Source: Coenobita brevimanus
Taxonomy: Eukaryota; Arthropoda; Malacostraca; Decapoda; Coenobitidae
NCBI GenBank assembly: GCA_032717465.1
Contig: CM064697.1
Location: 1,921,001 to 1,985,000, forward strand
Direction: 5' to 3'
DNA: 64,000 bases
The notes beneath the pieces are model-generated. The model was not told the origin of the DNA. It saw only the letters and a program-made list of their open reading frames with translations, and did not search any database. Position numbers and translations under genes: made by a program. This document shows positions 12,061 through 22,790 of this stretch, one piece after another (position 1 is the first letter of the stretch; every line of letters begins with the position of its first letter).

Positions 12061-12869
12061 AATTGCGTTCCCCCAAACTTTCTGTGAGATTGATTTTGCA
12101 TTCAGTAATCACAGAAGACCAGACGCCTTACGCTGCACCTTCCTTGTCCTCTCTCCCTCCCCCACTGAACCTAGCCAACTCATTGCTCCAGTATCCCACT
12201 CCCTCATTTCTTCCCTCCCTCACCGTATCCCTTCTTCCCGTCCCTCACTTTGCTCCTGCCCCCTCCCGCTTCCCCTTCTCTCTTCACGCCCCCCTCCTCC
12301 TCCCTCCTCCTCTCGTCCGCCGCGCATGCATAACATCATTCGCCATCAAGCTGGCATACACGATAAGACCTTTTTTTGACGCACCGTCCGTAATTGCGTT
12401 CCGCGTTTGTCTTCATAGACGCAGGGAGAATCGTCATGTATTTCTTAGACGATTGGCTGTAACAAGCAGGCCACCGCGGGTCGTTTCTTGCAATCTGCCC
12501 CGGATCTTGCAACTTAGCATGTAATTAAAGCCTTTTTTCAGGTAGAAGTTGGAGCAACGTCATGGGAGATAACCACCTTTAGAAATCGTAGGAATTCCAT
12601 ATATTTAGTGGTGCTGATGAACCGTGGTTATAATATTCCCCTTTAAGGTATTATAGAAAGCCAGGTTTTTGTGTTACTAGGAAATTTTCTTCACAATAAA
12701 CCTTTCCAGGAACTCCTAGTGCTTCGCTGAGAACCACAACACTAGCTTCCCTCCCTTACCGGCCGATTTCATGGAGTACTTAATCAAGAACGTGTCTTGT
12801 ACTCTGCTGGTGAAAGCGCAAGAAGCTCATGCAGGACCCCGAGGGAGGCGCCGAAGGAACCATCTGATC
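12061..12869. other. Spacer with a short pyrimidine-rich patch
   Basis: A C/T-rich patch lies at about 12130-12320. The overlapping 149- and 162-codon frames on it are composition-driven, and I find no gene. Confidence 0.4.
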
Positions 12870-13220
12870 ACAAGGCGGGGGAGAGAGGAGGATATGCAAA
12901 GTGAAACACGGGATGAGGGAGGGAGAGAATGAGGGCCGGTGAGGATGAGGAGAGAGATATGATAATGAGACGTATGTTGGAAAGGAGGGAGGGAGGGAGA
13001 AAGGAAGGAGACGGAGAAAGCTTGAGAATCTGGACAGACGGATAAAACTGGTTAGGCCGAAGACGGGAAGGTGGATGGACAGAGGAGAAACTTAACGGAC
13101 GGGAAAAATGTTTGAGGGAAGAAAAGGAAGGACAGGTTGATGTGGAAAAAATCCCCATCCGATAAAGAGGGATAACTAACGAAAAAAAAAAAGAAAGAAA
13201 ACAAAAGGAAGTTCTCAAGA
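12870..13220 (+). repeat. Purine-rich low-complexity tract
   Basis: GGGAGGGAGAAAGGAAGG-like plus strand with few pyrimidines, ending in an A-rich run near 13180-13205. Confidence 0.7.
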
Positions 13221-13739
13221 GTCCCCTCAGAGGTCAGCGAAAGATGATGTGCTTGAAAATTTTCGAAGGTCTATAAGAGGGCTCAGGAGAAATGAACTAT
13301 CGGTATCTCCAAAAATGCAAGAGGACTGAAAAAGGAACTGGGAAGATACGAGCAGGACCGCTACTTGAAGGCCGACTAAAGTGAGAAGACAAGGGCTGGG
13401 AAATATGGGAGGTGGTGATGTTGGGCCGTGCGTGAGGCATATTTTGTGCGGGAAATTGTCTTCTGGTGTGCAGTTTTGAGTGTCAGGAAGGTCAGATATA
13501 AAATGAAAAAAATAAGAGAAAAAGTTGCCCAAGTTAACCAGGGAAATATGTACACTTCACGTGAGAGATAATCATAAAAAGGGACCGACGTTTCTATATT
13601 TAAAAGACAACAGTGACATAGGCAGCTTAGTAGGTCAACCACGAACAGATACTTAAATGAAGACAACGTTGCTTTTTATAACTGGGTTCCTTGTAATGTA
13701 ATAGATATACAAAATGAAGAGTAACCTCTTGGGAGCGGA
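13221..13739. other. Spacer, nothing recognised
   Basis: Minus-strand frames of about 100 codons at 13227-13666 look hydrophobic but show no recognisable domain, start context or splice structure. Confidence 0.35.
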
Positions 13740-14115
13740 AGTTTGCATCAGCTGAATAAAATCCTTCGGTCATCGCTATAATTAAATATTAAATTGTCAC
13801 GGAAATCTTAAGAATGTTAACGTTATCAGGCTTCTGACACTTTCTTAGTTGAATACAATTGTCTGGGGTTAGCTATAATAGAATGCCAGAGTTGTCCCAA
13901 CCATGAGAAGGTTAATGGTTCCAAAAGTAACACGCGGTTTGCAGTACTCGCTCTAAGTTGAATAAAGTCGTGTGGCATTAGCAAAAATAGTGTATTACAG
14001 TTTTTCTCGACCACGAAACGGTTAACAAATAGGTTAGAGACTTTCTGTCGTGGGGTGCTAGACCTCTCTTGGCTGATTAAATCGTCAGGTGTTAACCAGA
14101 ATTAAATCCCTAAAA
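13740..14115 (+). mobile_element. Cluster of four tandem TTAACYCCTTC-family copies
   Basis: Degenerate GCTGAATAAAATCGTCTGG cores occur at about 13754, 13851, 13960 and 14075. The spacing of 97-115 bp is about one element length. GTTAAC-type junctions separate them (about 13817, 13911, 14024). A weaker fifth core (TTAAATCGTTTAGTGTG) lies near 14177. Head-to-tail copies are unusual for a miniature transposon and may reflect tandem amplification. Confidence 0.65.
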
Positions 14116-14904
14116 GTAAGAGTAAGGAGAATCAGGTTCGTGTGTGAGTGATAAATTACATACTTGAACTGACGAGGTTAAATCGTTTAGTGTGACAGTA
14201 CTCCAGATGGGATTAGGGGAATTAGGTGTATGTGAGTGAGGGACGTTGAAGCGTGGGTGGCGGAGGGCGCCTAGCGGAGGGCGGACACTTGCCATTCACA
14301 GCACGGCCTGCACGTAACTCACTCCCGACAACACCACCACCGCCTCCACCTCTCCCACTCCTATTCTTGTTGCCTTGAGACTTTTTTCCTAACTTCTTAG
14401 AGATTTGTTTTGCCTACTGCTCTGTAATATTCTGTTGTATGGTACGGATGCAAACTATATCGATATCAGAAAAGTGTTGGTCTGTTTTCCCGATCAGATC
14501 ATCAACCGCACGCAAGCAACCACTATTCCAGGGCCATTCCGTGCAGAAAAGCGATGTTCCCTTGCAATCATTTTGTCTTTTACACCTTAGTAATTATTAT
14601 TTGTGTGACACAGATGGAAGCTGCCAGTTTTAAAAATATACCGTACTATAGTTCAAGAAAATGTTTAAACAGCACCACCAGCTCTTCCACTTCGCCGTTT
14701 CTGAGTCATCCTAACTTGGCACTTTCGCAGACTCCTGTTCGGTTATTTTATTTGCTATCTGAACGTTAATATCTCTTGTATGGTACTGTTTGAGACGGTA
14801 GGTAAGTCGATATTAAAACGACACCGTATAACATGCAAGAAAATATTAAAGCTTACAATAATAAGAGAAATCGTCGATAGGGAGGAAATGCCAAGAAATC
14901 CCCT
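14116..14904. other. Spacer, nothing recognised
   Basis: Mixed-composition sequence. Several 60-70 codon frames have no recognisable motif. Confidence 0.35.
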
Positions 14905-15350
14905 GTGCCGGCTAGAATGCAAGTCTCGCCTCCGCCTCTCCTTCACCTCCCTTTTTCATCCTCCACATCACTACTTCTCCACCTCCCTCTGTCATCCTCC
15001 ACATCACCTCCACCTCCCGCTGTTATTCTCCATATCACTTCTCTTCCACCTTCCTATGTTATCCTCCACATCTCGTCTCCCTCTTTTTCTTTTTATCCTC
15101 CACATCGCCTCTCCTCCACCTCCCCCAGTCATCCTCCTCATCACCCTCCATCCATCTCCCTCTGTAATCCTCCACATCTCCTTCAGCTCCCTCTGTCATC
15201 CTTTGCATAACTTCTCCTCCACTTGTCTCTGTTGTCCTCCACATCACCTCTCCTCCACCTGCATCTGTCATCCTCCACATCACCTCTCCTCCACCTCATT
15301 CTGTCATCCTCCACATCACCTCTCCTCCACCTCCCTCCATCATCCACCAC
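14905..15350 (+). repeat. 36-bp pyrimidine minisatellite
   Basis: Units of CCTCCACATCACCTCTCC, then TCCACCT, then TCTGTCAT repeat. They are clean at about 15233-15340 and increasingly degenerate upstream. The Pro/His/Ser-rich 246-codon frame is a translation of this array. Confidence 0.85.
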
Positions 15351-16542
15351 GTCGCCGCCTGGGGGATATTTTAATGCTAGTGTCTATTTTTAATGCTGGT
15401 CCTTTCGATCCTCCAGGCAAGTGGTCAGTCGGGTCGAAATGTCACTTCGTCGACCGAGGGCAATGGACGATTAGGTGGGGGGAAATTGCAGTGTGGCTCC
15501 CCGGCTGGCTAGTTAATTGATGGTTACTAGATCCTGCCCCGTCCCCTCCTCCTCTTGACCTCTGACCCCCGGCGCCCCGCTTAAAACCTCTGCCCTAATC
15601 AAGAAAGACCTATGCCCAGTTGTCCCCTTTGATCTCACTCATCATTGTTGCTCTCTCATTTTTTTTTTTTTTTGACCTCCTTCCTTGTGTGTGTGTAACC
15701 GGGCGAGGTGTATCACTGGGTGTTTTCCTCATTCGTTACAGGTGAAATTTTGTTGTTAACTCACAGGTGTCTTCTGTTGGAACGTGGTGGTTGTTAGATG
15801 GTCTGCTGTTATATTTCTTTGGTTTGAATATGTGAAGACAATAAATCACCTGACTTTAATTTCTAAAGCTATATGATAAATTTTTGGCAGTGTGTTTGGA
15901 TAGCTCTTGTCTATAAATTGTTTGTGGTATGCATTGTAATTACGTAACTCCATCGTTAATTGCCACGTAACTAAACCTTGTATTAGTATTTATTCTGGTA
16001 TTTTGATGATGTGGTTATATAAATCCATAGTAACTCATATTTTGTTGTAGATCCTATGTAGTTCAAAGGGTAATTCTTCTGCTCTTGATGATTTAATTAT
16101 ATACCCATTAGTAATTAGCTTCATGCTCTGATAGCTAAATGCAACACCATTGTATTTCGTGCACCCCTACTACGCCGCATGACTCGTGTCTTAGGCGATG
16201 ATGAGCCACGGTGTAGTATAAATATTTATGTTCAGACGACCTGAGGGGGAGAAAACTTGCTCATCGTCCACTAAATAATATAGTCGCGTGCTCGAGTCTA
16301 CCCACAAAATAACCCATAATTTTACCTCATTAATACTGAATAAATTCCCGGCGTGGACAGCGACCTCTCAGCGCGCCTGGCAGTTCCTCATGCTGTGGAA
16401 GGGAAACAAATTTAGCGCCTTCAGTAGTTGTAGCGGGAAGGGTATCCGCGGGCAGGTGGAGCCACGACAAGTGCTCCTCGCTAACTCTGATGAACGAGAG
16501 GCGTCAGGCTTGGTTAGGCACTTAGGCTTGGGGTAGGTCGTT

Positions 16543-16543
<1 letters not shown>
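15351..16543. other. Spacer, nothing recognised
   Basis: Contains a poly(T) run near 15659-15673. Otherwise ordinary sequence without recognised genes or repeats. Confidence 0.35.

Positions 16544-16544
<1 letters not shown>

Positions 16545-16573
<29 letters not shown>
16545..16573 (+). repeat. (GA)n microsatellite
   Basis: A pure GA dinucleotide run of about 29 bp. Confidence 0.95.
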
Positions 16574-16749
16574 AAGTGGTTTCATGATACAGACTAAGAC
16601 AACAATGAAAAGAGACGAGTGTATTGCTTGTTGATACACTTGCTTCCATGCCACGGCGTAGGTGATGATCTGTATATAAACTGGAGCTGTGTCCGCCTCG
16701 TCCACTCAGTGTCAACTCTGTCAGACTCAAGTTACGGGATGGTGTTACT

Positions 16750-19660
16750 TCGTCAGTGCCTGCTCCTGCCCCGCCTTCATCTACATTAACCTAACCTTCT
16801 TGCTGCCCCCCATCACCCCCCACCCCAACTGGTTCCTGTTCCTACTCTTCTCTTTTCTGCTTGCTACTCCTCTCTTTTCTTGCTATCCCCCATCACCCCT
16901 CCCCCCAGTTGGTTTGTACTCCTTTCTTTTGCTGTCTTCCATCACCCCCCACCCCAACTGGTTCCTTCTCTCTTTTCTACTTCCTACACCTGTCTTTTCT
17001 TAATGTGTCCCGTCACCCTTACCCCAGCTGGTTTCTACTCCTTCCTCTCTTTACCTTGTACAACTTTTCCGACGTCTTCGCTTTAGGTTTTCCTTGTTCT
17101 TATTTCACTCTGCATTTGGTACTGTTTTCCTAAGACTCAGCGTACTGTTTTCTCCTCTTCTTAGTAAAGTTTTTTTCTGTTTTTAATTCTGTGCCTTGAC
17201 TTTTTCCGCCTTATCTTTCACGTCATCCTGTTTTTCCATCAGTTGATTGTACTGTCATTCATTTTGCCGTAATCTCTTCAGCCATCTTCATTATCTTATT
17301 CCGTTTCTTGCTTATTCCACGTCACCACCTAATTATCGATTTGCTCTTTTCCCTCCTATACTTCTTCGTCTCCCTGACCCCTTCGTGTTTTTGCTTTATT
17401 TCTCTCTCTAATTTTTCTCTTTTAGATTTTCCACAAACAACTATTTTTTTTTTCTACTCTGTTAATTCCTCCTCATTATATTTCTCGTGTTGGCTCTTCC
17501 TCACGTCTTTCTCCTCCCTCCATCTGTTTCTCCTCCCCCCTCTCCTCCGCTATTTCCCGTACAGTTTACCTCGCTTGTTGCTTTTCATTCCAGCTGTTCC
17601 ATTTCTTCTTCCAAATATCTTTCTCTTCCGCGTTTCACATTCTGCTCTATCCCCTCTTCCATATCTCTCCCCTTTTCACATTTGTCCCATCATTTTCCGT
17701 TTTTCTTTACTTCATTTACTTCCTTTTCCGTATCTCCCTATCTCTTCTTCCTTACTTCTCTAGATCTCCTCTTTCATCTCTGCCCACCTCCTTCACTTCT
17801 TCTTCCACTTCCATTTCCATATCCTCCAACTTCCTCTGCCTAACTTCTCTATATCTTCCTACCAGTTTCACCATCTTCGCCTTCTGCATATTCCTTTTTC
17901 CACCTTTTTCTCTTCGATATCTTCTCAGCTCTTCCACGATCATATCTTCTCATCTCTTCTGCTTCCTTATATCCCTATCACTTCTTCCTCTTCCATGTCG
18001 TCGTACTTCCTCCGCTTCCACTTCTGTACGATACCATCTCATTGCTTCACCTCCCCATCCATATATTTCAACCTCTTTCACTTCCTCTTCCTCCATAACT
18101 TACCTTCCATTTTACCTCATCTTCCTTTATCTTCTTACATTTTCCTTTTCCATATCTTTTCACTGGGTACACCTCCTCTTTGATTATGCTCTCAACGGGA
18201 CCCTTTCCTTTTCCACATCTTTGCATCCGATCCACACCCTCCCCCTTTCAGACTTTCCCACTTATTCTTCCTCCTATTCTACATTTCTCCATCTCGTCCA
18301 CCCGTCCCGCCTGCTGCCCTTTCCACATCTCCCCATTAGTTTCTCCCCCGCTCTCACGTTTCTTCTTCTGTTTCCCCATTCAACTTTTCATTTAACACCT
18401 GTTGCCAATTTCCCCCTTATTCCATTCCCCATTATTTACCATTTCGTACCTGTTTCCCATTCCCCTTTGTTAGCACACCCCACTTCTCTTCCCATTTCCC
18501 ACTCCCATTTCCTATTCCCCAGTCCCCATTTCTCCTCCTGTATCCCAGTCTCCTTTTACCTGTTGCCCATACCTCATCTCCCCCCACCCATTCCTCCCAC
18601 TCTCCCATTTCTCCACATCCATTCTTCTTTCCTCTCCCATATCGCCCATACCTATATTCCCCTTCTCACCTACCCATCTCACGACTTTTCCACATTTCTT
18701 CCATAGGTTCCCATCCCATCCACTTGCCACCCGTCCCAAATCTCATCCACCTTCCCCCTCCCCTTTTCTCATGTCACTCCCTCACTTGTTCCTCCCCCTC
18801 CCGCCGCCCCCTTTTTTCTTTCTCTCCCCTTTCTTGCCCCACCCCACCCCCAGCCATTCCTCTCCCCATTCGTCTACCGCCCATCCCACATTTACCCCCA
18901 CCTCTTCATTCCTTCCCATCCCCATTCCATTTCCACATCATCCCCTCACCTGTTCCTCCCCCTCACCCCAACACATACCCCCCTGTCCCACATCACCATT
19001 ATCCCTACCTGATCCTCACCCCTTCTTCTAACCTCCCGGTTTTTCCACATCTCCCCCACCCCCCCAGTCCTTGTTTCTTCCCCTCCCAACTCCCCTTTTC
19101 TTCACTTCCTCCTCCTTTCAGGCGCCATTCTTTCACCTCCTCTCCCCTCCTCCTTTTCCACCTACTTTTCCGTCTCACATCACCCACCATTCTCACATCA
19201 CCCACCATTCTCACATCACCCACCATTCTCACATCACCCTCCACTTGTTCGTCCTCCCCTGCCACCTCTACCCTTTTCCACATCACCCCTTATCTTTTTC
19301 CTATCCCCCTCCTGCCTACCTCTCGTCTCAAGTCTCCTCCACCTCCCCTCCTCCCACAATTCCACCTCCCCTGGGAGGGGGAGGAGACTTCCGGCTTTTC
19401 TCTCCTTGTCTTTAGCTGATAGAATAGGTATTGTTAGTTATAACCTTCCCTATACCAAACAGCCACGAATGGATCAACAGGTCTGTTGCTGTTTGCTTTC
19501 CTTTGTATTCCTTTGTACTCCCCATCACGTCTGCCTCCCATCCTCAACCTTCCGTCTCATGTCTCCCCCACCTCTCTTCTCAGCACAATTTCATCCCCTC
19601 TCCTACTCTTCCTCTGCCACCCCTCGGCCTCCTTCCCGTCCCACAAAGCCCCCACCTGTT
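16750..19660 (+). repeat. 2.9-kb pyrimidine-rich block
   Basis: The plus strand is overwhelmingly C and T. Nested weak periodicities are visible. CATCACCCCCCACCCCAACT recurs at about 16810, 16891, 16941 and 17013. An 18-bp TCACATCACCCACCATTC unit occurs four times at 19175-19240. All open frames here (up to 231 codons) are Ser/Pro/Leu/Phe-rich composition artefacts. Such tracts can in principle form triplex DNA. No gene is seen. Confidence 0.85.
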
Positions 19661-20389
19661 CCGTCTTTTACCTCGGTGTGGGAAACGCTTGCAGAGGGCC
19701 GAGTCAGCCACGACGCGTCCACTACGACCTGCCCAAGATGGTATCAGCCCCTCATTACGGCTCATTGCAGGCCGTGATCCGGGGAAATATCCGCGCTTTA
19801 TGAAGAATAATACATACTGATCTTTTCATTACTACCAAAAAGGTCAAGCCTTATCCTACGCGCATCCCGGTGATGGAGGCTCACTTTCCTGGATCCCTGA
19901 GGTTTCGCTTTTTTAATCCTAGCCGCGGGGAGTCAGCGTAGAATCGGTAATTTGAGCCATTTGTTTGCACTGAACTGCTTGTAGCGAGGCCAGGGTTTAT
20001 GCGGAATTATCATAGGGTCGGTACCAGGCCAGAACTTTTTTTTTTTTTTTTTTAATAGTTTCATACCGAACTGATTGAGAAATAAAACAGGCTCGTGTCG
20101 AATCGAAAAACAGGAGCAAACAGGAACAGTGAACCAGGGCGAGTGAATGGACTGGATATAAAAAAAGAGCCGGAAGGTAAATTGATTAAAAAAGGGGGGG
20201 TGGGGTGCACGAATCAACCCGTGGGAAGAAAGTGGCCAGGAATGCCGCTGGAATGTCAGGAAACATGTAGGCTGGTGAAAGGTGGGGCGAGAGGTGCAGG
20301 AGTGAGCCAGCGGTTGGGAATGCGTGTGATGGTAGACTTCATGTGGTTGTTGTGTGATGAGGGGAGGGTATACTTACGAGTGGCAGGGT
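19661..20389. other. Spacer with a poly(T) run
   Basis: Contains a T15-class run near 20036-20053. A somewhat GC-richer stretch at 19660-19800 has overlapping frames without recognisable domains. Confidence 0.35.
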
Positions 20390-21193
20390 GCGAGAGAGAG
20401 AGAGGGGTCAGGAACGATATTTGGAGGTTTGCAGGTATGTGAGGTTAGAGCGATGCAACTTGGTGTATATGAAGAAGATTCAAGGTTCAGAGAAAGTATG
20501 TGTTGTTTGTGAACGAGAGTGAATGAGGCAGGGTAAAAATTTTGTAAGTGAGGGAAAAAGTGAGTGAGGGAGAGCGAGTGTGAATCAACAGGGAAGAGAG
20601 TGAGTGTGGGGGAACAAGGAATAGAGTTGGGGGGTGGGGAGGAGCAAGGAAGGGAGTGAATTTGGGGGAGCGAAGGAGATGAGTGTGCGGGAGCAAGGAA
20701 AGGAGCTAGTGAAGGGGGGAGGGGACGGAGAAGTTAGAGAGTGTGGGGGGGCGAGGATGGGAGTACGTATGGAAGTGGGAGGGAGGGAGTTAGTGTCGGG
20801 AAACAAGAGTGTGGGTGAGAGAGCAATTGGGGGAGCATGGGAGGAAGTGAGTGTGTGAGAACGAGAAAGAGATTGTGGGGGAGCAAGGAAGAGAGTGAGC
20901 GTGGGGGGAACGAGGGAGTGAGTAAGTGTGGGTGAGCATGTGAGGAAGTGAGTGTGAAAAGCACTGGAGTGAGTGAGTACGGGGGAACAAGGACAGAAAT
21001 GTGAGGGAGTGAGGAAAGGGTGAGTAAGGAGGAGCGAGAAAGGACTGAAAGTGAGGGAGCGAGGGAGGTGGTACGTGTGAGAGAGTACTGTATAGGAACG
21101 AGAAAGTTATTGGATGTTCCAGAATGATTGATAAGAGAGTATACATGAATAAAGGACATGACACACTGGGGTGCTGTTATGTTGGCAGGTAGG

Positions 21194-21248
<55 letters not shown>

Positions 21249-21469
21249 TGTGTGTGTGTGTTGTGGTGGATAGGTAGTGAGTTGTACCCGCAGCAAAACC
21301 GTAGGAATGGTAGTGAGTGTGGGAGTGCGTTCCTGACAGTGACATTTTAGAGTGCAAGGCTAGAGATAAGGGAGAAAGAGTCTACTGCATGAGAGAAGGG
21401 AGAGTGGGAGAGGGAGGGCGACATAAGATAAATAATGTGCTTTCATGTACGAATGGAAGATGTGTATTT

Positions 21470-21521
<52 letters not shown>

Positions 21522-22790
21522 AAGGAATATTATGAAACAGGAAGGATATGTGGAAAGAGTGAATGTGAGAAAGTTTGGAGGAGTAAGAAAATGTGAGCCA
21601 GACGAGAGAGAAACGTGAGAAATTAAGGGAGAGAGTAAGAATACAAAGTGCAGTGTGAAGAGAGAGTTGAGCAGAAAAGTGGAAGCCCAAGGGAAGAGGA
21701 TATAGTGTGAGAGAGTAAGGAAGCGATGGAACGGGATGTGGGAGGATGAGGAAGGAAGGGAAGGGAAAGAGTGTTGGAAAATGATGGAGGGAAGGAAGGA
21801 GGGAGGGGGTGAATGTGAGAGAGTGAGGAAGGAAGTCGGGGAGTGAGTGAGGGAGGGAGGGAGTGAGTGTGAGAGAGTGAGGAAGGAAGTGGGGAGTGAG
21901 GGAGGGAGCGAGGAGTGTGGAAGATGAAAAAGGGAAGGAAAGAAAAAAAATAACTGGAGAGTGGGGGAGAGATGGAGAGTGAGTGTGAGGGAGTGTAGTA
22001 GTAAATGAGTGTGGGAGAGCTAGCGTTGGAGAGTGAGTGTGGGAGAGTAAAGGAGGGAGTGTAGGAGAGAGTAATGAGTGTGGGAGAGCGAGGGAGGAAG
22101 TGTAGAAGAACTTGGGCCAGGAGGGAGGGAGTGAGTGAGTGTAAGAGAGAGGCACTGGGTGAGTGAGTGTAAGAAAAAGTGAAGGAGGGACTGATTGAGT
22201 GGGGGAGAGGAGGAAGGCAGGGAATGAGTAAATCTGGGGGAACGAGGAGTGAGGTATAGAGCCACTGAGAGCTAGTGAGTGAGTGTGGGAGATCTAGGAA
22301 GCGAGTGAATGAGTGCAAGAGATCGAAGAAGGAAATTAGTGTAAGATAGTCAGGGAAGGAGTGATTTTAGGAGAGAGAGGGTTAGTGAGTGTGGGACAGC
22401 GGGGGAGAGTAATGGTTAGAGTGTGTGGAATGGCAAGGGAGGGTTATTGTTTGTTGTGTGTGGGAGCGCGAGAGTGGGTAATGATTTGTGAGTGTGGGAT
22501 AGCGAGGGAGAAGGTGAGTGAGTATGGAGAACGACTGAATTAGGCGGTAAGTAAGAGTGAGTGAGTGTGGAAGAGCCAGGGAGGGAGAGAAAATGGTTGT
22601 GAGAGTTAGGGAGAGTGGGAGAACAAAGGAGAGTGTGAGAGGAGTGTGGAACAGGGAAGGAGAGAGTGAGTAGTTGTGGGAGAGCTAGGGAGAATGTGAG
22701 TGAGTGAGGAAGTTCCAGGAAGAGAGAGAATGAGTAGTTGTGGGAGAGCTAGGGAGAGTGTGAGTGTGGGAGAGGGCGGGCAGCGTGGGT
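20390..22790 (+). repeat. 2.4-kb purine-rich GAGTGAGTGTGGGAGAG block
   Basis: The plus strand is almost all G, A and T with very little C. Irregular units resemble GAGTGAGTGTGGGAGAGCGA at about 25-35 bp spacing. It includes (TG)n at 21195-21261 and (GA)n at 21476-21519. Minus-strand frames up to 257 codons rich in Ser, Leu, Pro and His are composition artefacts. Confidence 0.88.

Noticed and set aside
18221..19419. Plus-strand Pro/Ser/Phe-rich frames of 161 and 231 codons
   Set aside because: Composition artefact of the pyrimidine block; two frames are open at the same time.
21382..22318. Minus-strand frames up to 257 codons rich in Ser, Leu, His and Pro
   Set aside because: Purine-rich plus strand suppresses stop codons in some minus frames. 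No domain, no start context, overlapping frames equally open.
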